Shown piece by piece: positions 24,087 to 33,575 of a stretch of 64,000 nt of DNA (the stretch's first letter is position 1; each line of letters starts with the position of its first letter). This DNA is from Actinokineospora globicatena. Its GTDB lineage: Bacteria > Actinomycetota > Actinomycetes > Mycobacteriales > Pseudonocardiaceae. The translations under genes and the position numbers were made by a program. The stretch is taken from positions 434,001 to 498,000 of the forward strand of contig NZ_JAMTCR010000004.1 in NCBI RefSeq assembly GCF_024171945.1, read 5' to 3'. The notes below the pieces were generated by a model. The model was not told where the DNA came from. It ran no database searches and was given only the letters and a program-made list of their open reading frames with translations.

Positions 24087-25673
24087 TCAGCGGCCGATGC
24101 CGGTGAGGGCTCGGACTTCCATTTCCCGTGCCTTGGCGGGGTCGGCCTTGTCGCGACTCAGGACGGTGCCGAGGTAGCCGGCGATGAAGGAGATGGGGAT
24201 GGAGATGATGCCGGGGTTGGACAGGGGGAAGAGGTGGAAGTCCACACCGGACAGGATGGAGGTGGGGGCGCCGGAAAGCACGGGGGAGAAGAAGACCAGG
24301 ACCAGGCAGGAGCCGAGGCCGCCGTACATGGCCCAGAGGGTGCCGGTGGTGTTGAAGCGCTTCCAGAACAGCGAGTACAGCAGGGTCGAGAGGTTGGCGG
24401 AGGCGGCGAAGGCGAAGGCGAGGGCGACCAGGAAGGCGACGTTCTGGCCGTTGGCGAGGATGCCGCCGAGGATGGCGAGGATGCCGATGACGATGGCGGT
24501 GACTCGGGCGACGCGCACCTCGGAGACCGGGTCGGCCTTGCCGCGGCGCAGGATGTTGGCGTAGACGTCGTGGGCGAAGGAGGCCGAGGCGGTGATGGTG
24601 AGGCCCGCGACGACGGCCAGGATGGTGGCGAAGGCGACGGCGGCGACGACGCCCATCAGGACGGTGCCGCCGATCTCGAAGGCCAGCAGCGGGGCAGCCG
24701 CGTTCTCCCGGCCGGTGGCGGCCAGGATCCGCTCGGAGCCGACCAGCGCGGACGCGCCGTAGCCGATGACCAGGGTGGCGCCGTAGAAGACCGTCATCAT
24801 GCCGACCGTCCACACCACCGAGATCCGGGCCTGGCGGGCGTCGGGCACGGTGTAGAAGCGCATCAGCACGTGCGGCAGGCCCGCGGCGCCCAGGATCAGC
24901 GCGATGGACAGCGAGATGAAGTCGAGCGTGCTGATCGGGGTGGCGCCGTACTGCACGCCGGGGTCGAGGATCTTCTCGCCCTTGGTGTTGTTGGCCGCCG
25001 CCTGCTCCAGCAGCGCGCTGAGGCTGAAGCCGAACTTGCCGAGCAGGAACACCGTCATCAGCACCACGCACAGCAGTAGCACCACGGCCTTGATGATCTG
25101 CACCAGGGTGGTGCCCTTCATCCCGCCGACCAGCACGTAGAAGATCATGATCAGCCCGACCACGCTGATCACCAGCGCCTGCCCGCCCTTGGTGTGCACG
25201 TCGAGCAGCAGCGCGACCACCGCGCCCGCGCCCGCCATCTGGGCCAGCATGTAGAACAGCGAGATCACCAGCGTCGAGGTCGCCGCCGCCGCGCGCACCG
25301 GGCGCTGGCGCATCCGGAAGGCCAGCACGTCGCCCATGGTGAACCGGCCGGTGTTGCGCACCAGCTCGGCGACCAGCAGCAGGTTGATCAACCAGGCCAC
25401 CAGGTAGCCGATCGAGTACATGAACCCGTCGTAGCCGTGGATGGCGATCGCGCCCGCGACGCCGAGGAACGAGGCAGCCGACAGGAAGTCGCCGGAGAGC
25501 GCCACCCCGTTCTGCACGCCGGTGAGCCCGCCGCCCGCCGCGTAGTAGTCGGAGGTGGAGCTCCCGCGCGAGCCGACCCGGTACACCAGGTAGAGCGTGA
25601 TCACCACGAAAGCGCCGAACACCACGGAGTTCAGGACCGGGTCGCCGACCTGGCCCTGCGCGAGGACGCTCAT
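24087..25673 (-). CDS. actP: Cation/acetate symporter (SSS family)
   Basis: Sodium-solute symporter importing acetate and short monocarboxylates. 528 residues with 13 or so hydrophobic segments; signatures include SDYYAAGGGLTGVQNGVALSGDF (shortened), GLPHVLMRFYTVPDARQAR and ASASFAHDVYANILRRG, all typical of ActP/MctC. ATG at 25673 overlaps the stop of the upstream DUF485 gene (ATGA). The 3' half uses almost only C-ending codons. Together with DUF485 this is the classic yjcH-actP arrangement. Confidence 0.93.
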   Translation of the reverse strand: MSVLAQGQVGDPVLNSVVFGAFVVITLYLVYRVGSRGSSTSDYYAAGGGLTGVQNGVALSGDFLSAASFLGVAGAIAIHGYDGFMYSIGYLVAWLINLLLVAELVRNTGRFTMGDVLAFRMRQRPVRAAAATSTLVISLFYMLAQMAGAGAVVALLLDVHTKGGQALVISVVGLIMIFYVLVGGMKGTTLVQIIKAVVLLLCVVLMTVFLLGKFGFSLSALLEQAAANNTKGEKILDPGVQYGATPISTLDFISLSIALILGAAGLPHVLMRFYTVPDARQARISVVWTVGMMTVFYGATLVIGYGASALVGSERILAATGRENAAAPLLAFEIGGTVLMGVVAAVAFATILAVVAGLTITASASFAHDVYANILRRGKADPVSEVRVARVTAIVIGILAILGGILANGQNVAFLVALAFAFAASANLSTLLYSLFWKRFNTTGTLWAMYGGLGSCLVLVFFSPVLSGAPTSILSGVDFHLFPLSNPGIISIPISFIAGYLGTVLSRDKADPAKAREMEVRALTGIGR

Positions 25674-26080
25674 CGGCCCGCCTCCGCGCGCTTGTGCAGC
25701 ACGTCGACCGCGGGGTCGACCCGGCGCCGCGCCCACCGCGCGTACACGGCGGTGATCAGGACGGTCGAGGCGAACTGGCCGAGGCCGAGCGCGAGGCCGA
25801 CGCTGATCGAGCCGACCAGCTTGGTGGCCATGAACTCGTGCGCGTACGCGGCCAGCAGCACGTAACCCAGGTACCAGGCCAGGAACAGGCCGGTGAGGGT
25901 GAAGACGAACCGGCGGAACCGCGAGCGCAGCGCGGTGAACTCCGGGCTGCGGTGGATGGCGTCGAAGTCCGGACCACCCGCGGGGGCGTCGCCGGTCGGG
26001 CCGTCGATGCCGCCGAAGGTGGCCGACGGCCTGGGTGGCGCCTGGGTGGACGCCGCCCGGCGTCCGACGACCTCGGTCAT
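25670..26080 (-). CDS. DUF485 membrane protein (YjcH-like)
   Basis: 136 residues: a variable N-terminus, then FTALRSRFRRFVFTLTGLFLAWYLGYVLL and a second helix (GLALGLGQFASTVLITAVYARW). The RRFVFPLT-like motif and two helices identify DUF485, the usual partner of actP. ATG at 26080 has GGAGG at 6 nt. Likely assists or modulates the acetate symporter; overlaps it by 4 nt. Confidence 0.93.
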   Translation of the reverse strand: MTEVVGRRAASTQAPPRPSATFGGIDGPTGDAPAGGPDFDAIHRSPEFTALRSRFRRFVFTLTGLFLAWYLGYVLLAAYAHEFMATKLVGSISVGLALGLGQFASTVLITAVYARWARRRVDPAVDVLHKRAEAGR

Positions 26081-26856
26081 GCGTTTCCTCCGAAATGGTG
26101 GGGGCGGCGTCGACCTGGGGTGCGGAAACGCTCGTGCTGGTGTTCCGCGCCGCGGCGCCGGGAATTCGCAACCGAATGCGCGGACATCGCGCTCCTCCGG
26201 CAACGGGGCCATGGTAGCCGCGAACACAACGGCGGTGCCAATGGTTGTCCACAGGGGCGGACCCGATCACCGCCCCCGCCCCGCAGGTCACCGAACCGTA
26301 CCGGTTTGGCGGCGAGTCGGCCGGGTCAATGCGTTCACACTTAATGGTGAATTGTCGGGTCACTCGGTGTCGTACTCCACCCGAGTAATGCCCGGACCCC
26401 GCCCGTACCAGCGGGTATCCACTGTGGCCTGACCGGTGTCCGCGCTGGTCGGGACCGTGTCGGTCGGCAGAAGATGAGCTCTCACCGATGAGGACACCCG
26501 ATCGAGGTATCAAGGCGGAAATTCAGTGCTAAGCGTGACCGATTCCCGCAATGGATCTTCCCGTTGCCCGCCCGGGTGGCGAGATCACCCGGGGCTCCGG
26601 CCATTCTCGCAGGTCAGCGGGAATGGGGAGGAAGATCGCCAGATCGGGGTAGCATCGGCACTCAAGTTCTCGCCGAAGCCGCGCCGATGTCGGAAGGGTC
26701 ATCGAGCGGCACGGGGAATCGGCGCACCGCTGGTATCGCTGTCCGCGTAGGACGTCGCGTGTCGCGCTGTGCCTGGCGGATTCGTCGTCGAAGGGAGATC
26801 GGCGCGGTGAGGGTGTTATTCCTACAACGGTGGCGGGCTGATGTGGCGGCCCGCGA
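26081..26856. other. 776-bp divergent spacer before the conservon
   Basis: Spacer between the DUF485-actP operon (leftward) and cvnA (rightward). A single TTGTCCACA lies at 26245-26253. An open frame at 26526-26750 has no ribosome binding site and is not called. Promoters of both operons must lie here; no convincing boxes were found. Confidence 0.45.
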
Positions 26857-29800
26857 ATGAGCCGTGCCCTGCCGCAGCGCGGCACCACGACGACCACGCC
26901 GTCGGCCCCGGCCGCGCCGGGCGCCTCGGCGACCGCGCGCACCGGTCCCCGGTCGGGCCAGGGGTCGAGCACCAGGCGGACCGCGCCCGGGACAGCCGGT
27001 GGGGAAGCCGGCCGGTCCCCGATCGCCACGCTGACCCGGTGGCGGGACTGGAACATCCCGGTCAAGCTGGCCGCGGTGATCATGGTCCCGGTCGCCTTCG
27101 CCGTCGTGCTCGGCGTGCTGCGGATCAGCGGCCAGGTCGAGCGCGCCGAGTCCTACCAGCGGGTGGACAAGCTCGTCGCGGTCAACGACAGCCTGCGCAA
27201 GGCGCTGACCTGGCTGCAGCGCGAGCGCACCAAGGCGGCCGTGCTGCTCACCGCCGGGTCCCGCGACATCGCCGCGGAACTGGCCGGGGAGCGGCAGAGC
27301 GCCGACTACGCGCGGGAGGAGATGTTCCGCGCGATCGGCAAGGCCACCTTCGACACCGAGGTGACCAGGGCGCGGCTGGTCGACGTGACCTCAGCGTTCG
27401 AGACCCTCACCGCGCTGCGCCGCCCGGTCGGCGCCGGTGCCGTGGACAGCGGCACCGCGCTCGCGGGCTACACCGACGTGATCCACACGCTGCTGGACTT
27501 CGACCGCGCCACCACCGGCGAGGTCGCCGACCCCGGCCTGGCCAACACCGCCGCCGCCCTGCACGACCTGGAGGCGGCCAAGGAAGAGGTGTACTACCAG
27601 CAGGGCCTGGTGGCGATCGGCATCGCCAGGGGCGGGCTCAACCCCGCCGACCTGGACAGCCTGCGCGCCTCGCAGTCCAGGCTGGCCGAGCGCACCGCGG
27701 ACTTCCGGTCCATCGCCACGCTGCGCCAGCAGTCGGGCTACGACGCGCTGCACGACGCGCCCGAGGTGCGCACCAGGACCGAGTTGCTGCGGCTCGCCGT
27801 CGGCGACGGCACCGACGGCAGCGCGAGCGTCAACGTGCCGCTGCCGATCACCTCGGTGGACTGGAACGCCTCGTCCGAGGAGGTCTCCGAGCGGATCACC
27901 GCGGTCAGCGCGCTGCTCGGCGCCGAGATCAAGGAACGCTCGTCGGCCATGCAGGACGAGGCCAGCGACGCGGCGGGCCTGGCCTCGGTCATCCTCATCC
28001 TCGCCCTGGTCGCCGCCGCCGCGGTGATGATCGTGATCGGCAGGCAGCTGCTGGGCTCGCTCGCACTGCTGCGCCGCGGCGCGCTCGACGTCGCCACCAG
28101 GCGGCTGCCCGCGGCGGTCGCCCGGATCCGGGACGGCAGCGACGCGGTCGAGCCGGTGGTCGAACCGGTCGCCGTGCTGCCCGACGACGAGGTCGGCCAG
28201 GTGGCGCGGGCGTTCGACGCGGTGCACGAGCAGGCGCTGCGGCTGGCCACCGAGCAGGCCGGGCTGCGGGCCAACTACAGCAACGTCTTCGTCAACCTCT
28301 CCCGCCGCAGCCAGGGCCTGGTGCAGCGCCAGCTGCAGCTGCTCGAGCGGCTCGAGCGCGACGAGGAGGACGCCGACCAGCTGGCCACCCTGTTCCAGCT
28401 CGACCACCTCGCCACCCGGATGCGGCGCAACAACGAGAACCTGATGGTGCTCTCGGGCGCCGACACCGCCCGCCGGGCCCAGGCGCCGACCCAGCTCGGC
28501 GACCTGCTGCGCGCGGCCGTGTCGGAGATCGAGCAGTACCAGCGGGTGGTCATCGCGCCGCCCGCCGCGGTGCTCGTGGTCGGCTACGCCGTCGGCGACC
28601 TGGTCCGGCTCACCGCGGAACTGCTGGACAACGCGACCGCGTTCTCCGCGCCCGCCACCCAGGTCACCATCACCAGCCACGTCACCGACACCGGCGCGAT
28701 CCGGATCGAGGTGGTCGACCGCGGCATCGGCTTGAGCGAGCAGGAGTTGGCCGCCGCCAACACCCGGCTCGCCGACAGCCGCACCGTGGACGCGTCCACC
28801 TCGCGCCGCATGGGGCTGTTCGTGGTCGGCAGGCTCGCCGCCCGGCTCAACGTCGAGGTGCGGTTGCGCCCCGGCGCCCAGACCGGGGTGCGCGCCGTGG
28901 TCGCCGTACCGGCCGACTTGGTCGCGGGGGACGTGGGTCACGACCTGCCACGCGTCGCCCCGGCGTCCCGCGAACCCGTTGGCAGCAACGGGTCCAACGG
29001 GCACGCGAACGGGTCCAACGGGCACAGCAACGGCCACGGTGACAGCAACGGTCACGCGAACGGCAACGGTCACAGCCATGCCAACGGCAACGGCCATGCC
29101 AACGGTCACACCAACGGGACCGGGCACACCAATGGGACGGGCCACGCCAACGGGACCGGTCAGAGCAACGGCACCGGGCCCGCAGGCTTCACCGCCGGTC
29201 TGGCCCGCAGGCTCGCCAACGGCAAGCCCAAGTGGGAGCCGACCAGCGCGCCCGGTGGCGACGGGGCGGAACTGCCCAGCTCGCTGCCCATCCCGTCGCC
29301 GAGCCCCAGCGCCGACGGGGTCCCGCTGCCGCGCCGCTCGCCGAGGGGGCCTGCCCAGCCCGACATCCCGCCGGTCGAGCAGACCCAGGCGCTGTTCGTC
29401 GACGAGCACACCGAGCCGCAGAGCCCCGTGGTCCCCGACCACGCCCCCGTCAGGGCGGACGACGGCGACCACAGCGATCACAGTGTCCACAGTGACCACA
29501 GCGACCGCGGCGATCACGGCGACTACGACGGCGGGGTCGAGGACGACAGCGGCTGGTGGGACACGACCCTGGTGCACCAGGCTGCGGCCGAGCCGCCCGC
29601 CGCCGCGCTGCACGAGACCACGCCGATCTTCGACGAGATGGTCTCCGCGTGGTTCCGGGCGGTCACCGACGACCCGAACTCCACCGCGGCCGACGTCAGC
29701 AGGGGACCGGACTGGGACTTCGCCGCCGACCAGGGCTTCCACACCGCGCGGGCGGTGTCGGCCGCCGAGCCGGAGGACTTCACCACCTCCGGCCTGCCCC

Positions 29801-30327
29801 GGCGCACCCCGCGCCGGAACCTGGTGCCCGGCGGGGTCCGGCAGCCCGGTCGGCGCGCGGCGGCCGCGACGCCACCCGCGCACGCCAACCGGGACCCGCA
29901 GGACCTGCGCGAGCGGCTGTCGAGCTACCAGCGCGGCATCCACCGGGCCAGGGGCGCGCACCACGCGGGTCCCGCGCACGGCGCGCCGGAGGCCGACGGG
30001 CAGCAGGGGCTCGACCTGCGCGGCGCGCGGTGGCGCTTCGCGCGGGACGCGGGCTGGCAGGCCGCCGAGGCGCTGAGCACCCAGGCCGACGCCGACCCGC
30101 TGCCCGAGGGCGGGTTGCCCAAGCGGACGCCGCGGGAGCGGTTGCTGCCCGGCAGCCTCGGCGCCACCGCCGCCGCGCCGCAGCCCCCGCCGATCGAGCG
30201 CGACGCCGAGGCGCTGCGCTCCCGGTTGGGCAGCCTGCAGCGTGGGATCGGCCGGGGCCGCAGCAGCATCGCGCAGCGGCACCCGGGACAGGACGGGGAC
30301 ACCGAGAAAGAAGGCGGGGATGCCTGA
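26857..30327 (+). CDS. cvnA: Conservon sensor histidine kinase-like protein CvnA
   Basis: 1156 residues. Membrane helix at ~70-90, extracellular nitrate/nitrite-sensing-type domain (QRERTKAAVLL), second helix at ~375-398, HAMP-like segment, helical region with LSRRSQGLVQRQLQLLERLE, and an ATPase domain (ELLDNATAFS N-box near 586, DRGIGL near 622, RRMGLFVVGRLA). Then a low-complexity Asn-Gly-His linker (~708-775) and a His/Asp-rich stretch (DHSDHSVHSDHSDRGDHGD). The C-terminal LPRRTP...LVPG...YQRGI motif occurs twice. First gene of cvnABCD, a G-protein-coupled-receptor-like regulatory module of actinomycetes. Confidence 0.93.
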   Translation: MSRALPQRGTTTTTPSAPAAPGASATARTGPRSGQGSSTRRTAPGTAGGEAGRSPIATLTRWRDWNIPVKLAAVIMVPVAFAVVLGVLRISGQVERAESYQRVDKLVAVNDSLRKALTWLQRERTKAAVLLTAGSRDIAAELAGERQSADYAREEMFRAIGKATFDTEVTRARLVDVTSAFETLTALRRPVGAGAVDSGTALAGYTDVIHTLLDFDRATTGEVADPGLANTAAALHDLEAAKEEVYYQQGLVAIGIARGGLNPADLDSLRASQSRLAERTADFRSIATLRQQSGYDALHDAPEVRTRTELLRLAVGDGTDGSASVNVPLPITSVDWNASSEEVSERITAVSALLGAEIKERSSAMQDEASDAAGLASVILILALVAAAAVMIVIGRQLLGSLALLRRGALDVATRRLPAAVARIRDGSDAVEPVVEPVAVLPDDEVGQVARAFDAVHEQALRLATEQAGLRANYSNVFVNLSRRSQGLVQRQLQLLERLERDEEDADQLATLFQLDHLATRMRRNNENLMVLSGADTARRAQAPTQLGDLLRAAVSEIEQYQRVVIAPPAAVLVVGYAVGDLVRLTAELLDNATAFSAPATQVTITSHVTDTGAIRIEVVDRGIGLSEQELAAANTRLADSRTVDASTSRRMGLFVVGRLAARLNVEVRLRPGAQTGVRAVVAVPADLVAGDVGHDLPRVAPASREPVGSNGSNGHANGSNGHSNGHGDSNGHANGNGHSHANGNGHANGHTNGTGHTNGTGHANGTGQSNGTGPAGFTAGLARRLANGKPKWEPTSAPGGDGAELPSSLPIPSPSPSADGVPLPRRSPRGPAQPDIPPVEQTQALFVDEHTEPQSPVVPDHAPVRADDGDHSDHSVHSDHSDRGDHGDYDGGVEDDSGWWDTTLVHQAAAEPPAAALHETTPIFDEMVSAWFRAVTDDPNSTAADVSRGPDWDFAADQGFHTARAVSAAEPEDFTTSGLPRRTPRRNLVPGGVRQPGRRAAAATPPAHANRDPQDLRERLSSYQRGIHRARGAHHAGPAHGAPEADGQQGLDLRGARWRFARDAGWQAAEALSTQADADPLPEGGLPKRTPRERLLPGSLGATAAAPQPPPIERDAEALRSRLGSLQRGIGRGRSSIAQRHPGQDGDTEKEGGDA

Positions 30328-30390
30328 GCCAGGTCGCACGCAGTCAACCGAACCGATGCAGCCGCCGTCACCGACGGGAAATGGAGCACG

Positions 30391-30831
30391 ATGACGTCCA
30401 CGCAGTCCAAGCCAGGCCAGTTCGGGTGGTTGGTCAACGAGTTCGCCGAGCGGGTGTCCGGGGTGGCGCACGCGGTGGTGGTGTCAGCGGACGGGCTGCT
30501 GCTCACCTCGTCCGCGCGGTTGCCGACCGACCGCGCCGACCAGCTGGCGGCCGTCGCCTCCGGGCTGGTCAGCCTCACCCAGGGCGCGGCCCGCTGCTTC
30601 GAGGCGGGCGCGGTCAAGGAGACCGTGGTCGAGATGGAGCGGGGCATCATGCTGCTGATGGCCATCAGCGACGGGTCGTGTTTAGCGATCCTCGCGGCCC
30701 CGACCTGTGACATCGGACAAGTGGCGTACGAGATGACGCTGCTGGTGGACCGGGTGGGCCAGATCCTGACCCCGGAACTGCGCGCGGCCCTGCAGGGGAC
30801 CGCCGGGAGGATGGTGGGGCAGCCCGCATGA
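30391..30831 (+). CDS. cvnB: Roadblock/LC7 protein CvnB
   Basis: 146 residues with the Roadblock/LC7 fold: FAERVSGVAHAVVVSADGLLLTSS, then DQLAAVASGLVSLTQGAA and a beta strand MLLMAISDGSCLAILAA. In conservons CvnB interacts with the CvnD GTPase, probably as an activating/GAP-like partner, and with CvnA. 63 bp after cvnA. Confidence 0.95.
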   Translation: MTSTQSKPGQFGWLVNEFAERVSGVAHAVVVSADGLLLTSSARLPTDRADQLAAVASGLVSLTQGAARCFEAGAVKETVVEMERGIMLLMAISDGSCLAILAAPTCDIGQVAYEMTLLVDRVGQILTPELRAALQGTAGRMVGQPA

Positions 30832-30838
30832 GCACAGC

Positions 30839-31420
30839 ATGAGCTCCAACCAGGGTCGCTCCGGTGAGCCGGAGCAGACCATCGCCGACGTCATGGCCAA
30901 CCTGACGCTGGGCGGTGGCCGGTCCCGCAGGCGCCGCAAGTCCGAAGTGGACGAACCGGTGGCCTCGGGGCGCGACGACGAGCCGGACTGGCCGGACGGC
31001 GACGCCGTCGAGCAGGGCGAGTCAGCGGTACCGGCCGTCGACCAGGTCGGGTCGGTGCGGGTGTTCGGGTCCGACGAGGACGCCGCCGCCATCGTGCGCC
31101 CCTACGCCTGGACCAGGGGCCGGACCAAGTCCAACTTCGAACTGCGCGTGGAGACCATGGTGTCCACCAGCGAGCGGGCCGGGGACGCCACGGCCTTCGC
31201 CGAGTCCGAGCACCGCGCGATCGGTGCCCTCTGCCACGACCCCAGGTCGGTCGCCGAGGTGGCCACCCTGCTCGGCGTGCCCCTCGGGGTGGCCAAGGTG
31301 CTGCTGGGCGACATGGCCCAGCTGGGCCTGGTGGCCGTGCACAAGACCGCGACCGGTGGCGCCAACAAGGCTCACCTGGTGCTGATGGAAAGGGTACTGA
31401 GTGGACTCCGCAGGCTATGA
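30839..31420 (+). CDS. cvnC: DUF742 protein CvnC
   Basis: 193 residues. Variable acidic N-terminus, then the DUF742 core: VRPYAWTRGRTKSNFELRVETMV, LCHDPRSVAEVATLLGVPLGVAKVLLGDM (a winged-helix-like segment) and a C-terminal HLVLMERVLSGLRRL. 7 bp after cvnB; its end overlaps cvnD by 20 nt. A conservon component of unresolved biochemical role. Confidence 0.95.
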   Translation: MSSNQGRSGEPEQTIADVMANLTLGGGRSRRRRKSEVDEPVASGRDDEPDWPDGDAVEQGESAVPAVDQVGSVRVFGSDEDAAAIVRPYAWTRGRTKSNFELRVETMVSTSERAGDATAFAESEHRAIGALCHDPRSVAEVATLLGVPLGVAKVLLGDMAQLGLVAVHKTATGGANKAHLVLMERVLSGLRRL

Positions 31421-32006
31421 CGACCCGGCACCCGGTGGTGGGCTGACCTCGGTCAAGATCGTGGTGGCAGGCGGGTTCGGCGCGGGCAAGACCACCTTCG
31501 TCGGCTCGGTCTCGGAGATCATGCCGCTGACCACGGAGGCGGTGATGACCAGCGCCAGCGCGGGCATCGACGACACCGCGGCCACGCCGAACAAGTCCAC
31601 CACCACCGTCGCGATGGACTTCGGCCGGGTCTCGCTCGACTCGGACCTGGTGCTGTACCTGTTCGGCACCCCGGGCCAACAGCGGTTCTGGTTCATGTGG
31701 GACGACCTGGTGCGCGGCGCGATCGGCGCGGTCGTGCTGGCCGACACCCGCAGGCTGGCCGACTCGTTCTCCCCGATCGACTTCTTCGAGGAGCGCAACC
31801 TGCCCTACGTCATCGGCCTCAACTGCTTCGACGGGGTGCTCGGGCACACCATCGACCAGGTCAGGGACGCGCTGGCGATCGGGCAGGAGGTGCCGATCGT
31901 GCCGTGCGACGCCAGGGACCGGCAGTCGGTCAAGAGCACGTTGATCACCATGGTCGAGTACTCGATGCGCCGGTGGGTCGCCCTGCACGGCGCCGGGGTC
32001 GGTTGA
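31401..32006 (+). CDS. cvnD: Conservon GTP-binding protein CvnD
   Basis: 201 residues, a small Ras-like GTPase. Walker A GGFGAGKTT is at residues 24-32; the TPGQQRFWFMWDDL switch II region follows the DxxG-equivalent; GLNCFD replaces the usual NKxD base-recognition loop, as in this family. GTG start overlaps cvnC by 20 nt, implying coupled translation. Acts with CvnA and CvnB as a signalling switch. Confidence 0.95.
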   Translation: MDSAGYDDPAPGGGLTSVKIVVAGGFGAGKTTFVGSVSEIMPLTTEAVMTSASAGIDDTAATPNKSTTTVAMDFGRVSLDSDLVLYLFGTPGQQRFWFMWDDLVRGAIGAVVLADTRRLADSFSPIDFFEERNLPYVIGLNCFDGVLGHTIDQVRDALAIGQEVPIVPCDARDRQSVKSTLITMVEYSMRRWVALHGAGVG

Positions 32007-32024
32007 GCGGTGGGGGCGTGGCGC

Positions 32025-32627
32025 TCACGCCCCCACCACCAACGACACCCCCAGCGCGGTCATCGTCACCGCGATCACCGCGTCCAGTACCCGCCAGGAC
32101 GCGGCCCTGGCGAACACCGGGGTGAGCAGGCGGGCGCCGAAGCCCAGGCCCGCGAACCAGCACACGCTGGCCAGCGTCGCGCCGACGGCGAACGCCCAGC
32201 GCGCCGACCCCTGGGCGGCGGCGATGGTCCCCAGCAGCAGCACGGTGTCCAGGTAGACGTGCGGGTTGAGCCAGGTCAGGCCGAGGCAGGTGAGCACGGC
32301 GGTCCTGGTCGATCCCGCGCCCGTGCCGGTTGTGGACAGTGCAGACGGGCGGACCGCGCGCTTGGCCGCGAGCAGGCCGTATCCCAGTAGGAACAGACCG
32401 CCGACGATAGCGACCACGGTGAGCGCGACCGGTTGAGCCGCCACCACGGCTCCCATGCCTCCGACGCCTAGAGCGATCAGCACCGCGTCTGACACCGCGC
32501 AGATCACCACGACAGGTAGCACTGACTGCCGCAGGATGCCTTGCCGCAGCACGAAAGCGTTCTGCGAGCCGATGGCGATGATCAGTGATAGTCCGGTGCC
32601 GAACCCGGCCAGAACCGCGAGCCCCAT
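32025..32627 (-). CDS. lysE: LysE/ArgO-family amino acid exporter
   Basis: 200 residues with about six helices. Typical N-terminus GFGTGLSLIIAIGSQNAFVLRQG with the SQNAFVLRQG motif, and LTWLNPHVYLDTVLLLG. Exports basic amino acids (lysine, arginine). Divergent from a LysG-like activator 66 bp away, exactly as in Corynebacterium lysE-lysG; so it is probably induced by intracellular lysine or arginine. Confidence 0.92.
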   Translation of the reverse strand: MGLAVLAGFGTGLSLIIAIGSQNAFVLRQGILRQSVLPVVVICAVSDAVLIALGVGGMGAVVAAQPVALTVVAIVGGLFLLGYGLLAAKRAVRPSALSTTGTGAGSTRTAVLTCLGLTWLNPHVYLDTVLLLGTIAAAQGSARWAFAVGATLASVCWFAGLGFGARLLTPVFARAASWRVLDAVIAVTMTALGVSLVVGA

Positions 32628-32696
32628 GGACCGACCGTATGGCCGCGCTCGCGGGTAACACCAGCTAAAGATTCTTACGTAGCATTAGCGGTCGTG

Positions 32697-33575
32697 ATGA
32701 GCGATCTGCCGCTTGACCAGGTGCGCACACTGTTGGCCGTGGTCGACGAGGGCACCTTCGATGCCGCGGCCGCCGCGCTGCGGGTGACGCCGTCGGCGGT
32801 CAGCCAGCGGGTCAAGGCGCTCGAGCAGCGCACCGGCCGGGTGTTGCTGTTGCGCACGAAACCGGTGCGCCCCACAGAGTCCGGGACCCAGGTGGTGCGG
32901 TTCGCGCGTCAGCTCGCGCAGCTCGACCGGGACCTGCGGGCGGGCCTGGGGGTACCGGGGGAGTCGGCGCGGCTGCCCGTCGCGGTCAACGCGGACTCGT
33001 TGGCGACCTGGTTGCTGCCCGCACTGGCCCGGGTGCCCGACGTCTACTTCGACCTGCACCGCGAGGACGAGTCGCACACCGCGTCGCTGCTGCGGGAGGG
33101 GCGGGTGATGGCGGCGGTGACCTCGTCGCCGGAGCCGGTGACGGGCTGCTCGGTGCGCCCGCTCGGCCAGTTCCGGTACCTGCCGGTGGCGGCCCCCGAC
33201 TTCGCCGCGCGGTGGTTGGCCGGTCCGCTGCGGCAGTGCGTGGCGGACGCGCCGGTGGTGGTGTTCGACCGCCGCGACGAGCTGCAGGACCGGTTCGTCC
33301 GCGGCCTGACCAAGCGGTCCGCGAGCGATCAGCGCCACCACGTGCCGTCGTCGGAGGCGTTCCTCGAAGCCATCGTCGCCGGGATGGGGTGGGGCTTGGC
33401 GCCCACGATCCAGGCCGAGCCGAGGATCGCGGCGGGGGAGTTGGTCGTGCTGACCGACCGGGTGCTCGACGTGCCGCTGTTCTGGCAGCAGTGGAAGTTG
33501 GACTCGCCCGCGTTGTCGGCGACCGCCGAGGCGGTGTTCGCCGCCGCTAGGGCGTGTTTCAGAAGTCGCGTCTGA
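32697..33575 (+). CDS. lysG: LysR-family activator of the lysine exporter
   Basis: 292 residues. N-terminal LysR HTH (LDQVRTLLAVVDEGTFDAAAAALRVTPSAVSQRVKALEQ, typical of the ArgP/LysG branch) and C-terminal effector domain. GTG at 32694 immediately precedes the ATG and is an alternative start. The last residues (CFRSRV) are encoded by the left end of a MITE-like insertion whose CTAG target lies across Ala-Arg, so the native C-terminus has been replaced. Confidence 0.92.
   Translation: MSDLPLDQVRTLLAVVDEGTFDAAAAALRVTPSAVSQRVKALEQRTGRVLLLRTKPVRPTESGTQVVRFARQLAQLDRDLRAGLGVPGESARLPVAVNADSLATWLLPALARVPDVYFDLHREDESHTASLLREGRVMAAVTSSPEPVTGCSVRPLGQFRYLPVAAPDFAARWLAGPLRQCVADAPVVVFDRRDELQDRFVRGLTKRSASDQRHHVPSSEAFLEAIVAGMGWGLAPTIQAEPRIAAGELVVLTDRVLDVPLFWQQWKLDSPALSATAEAVFAAARACFRSRV

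Noticed and set aside
26526-26750. Short frame upstream of cvnA
   Set aside because: No ribosome binding site, no recognisable composition, not followed by any feature.
28980-29180. Possible CRISPR-like or tandem repeat array in cvnA
   Set aside because: It is an in-frame Asn-Gly-His codon repeat inside a coding region, without uniform repeats or spacers.
27391-30471. 1026-aa minus-strand frame across cvnA
   Set aside because: Antisense shadow of cvnA; low-complexity Gly/Arg/Val composition and no ribosome binding site.
32641-32696. Specific LysR operator in the lysE-lysG spacer
   Set aside because: The spacer is AT-richer (CTAAAGATTCTTACGTAGCAT) and likely holds the promoters and operator, but I could not define a symmetric box with confidence.
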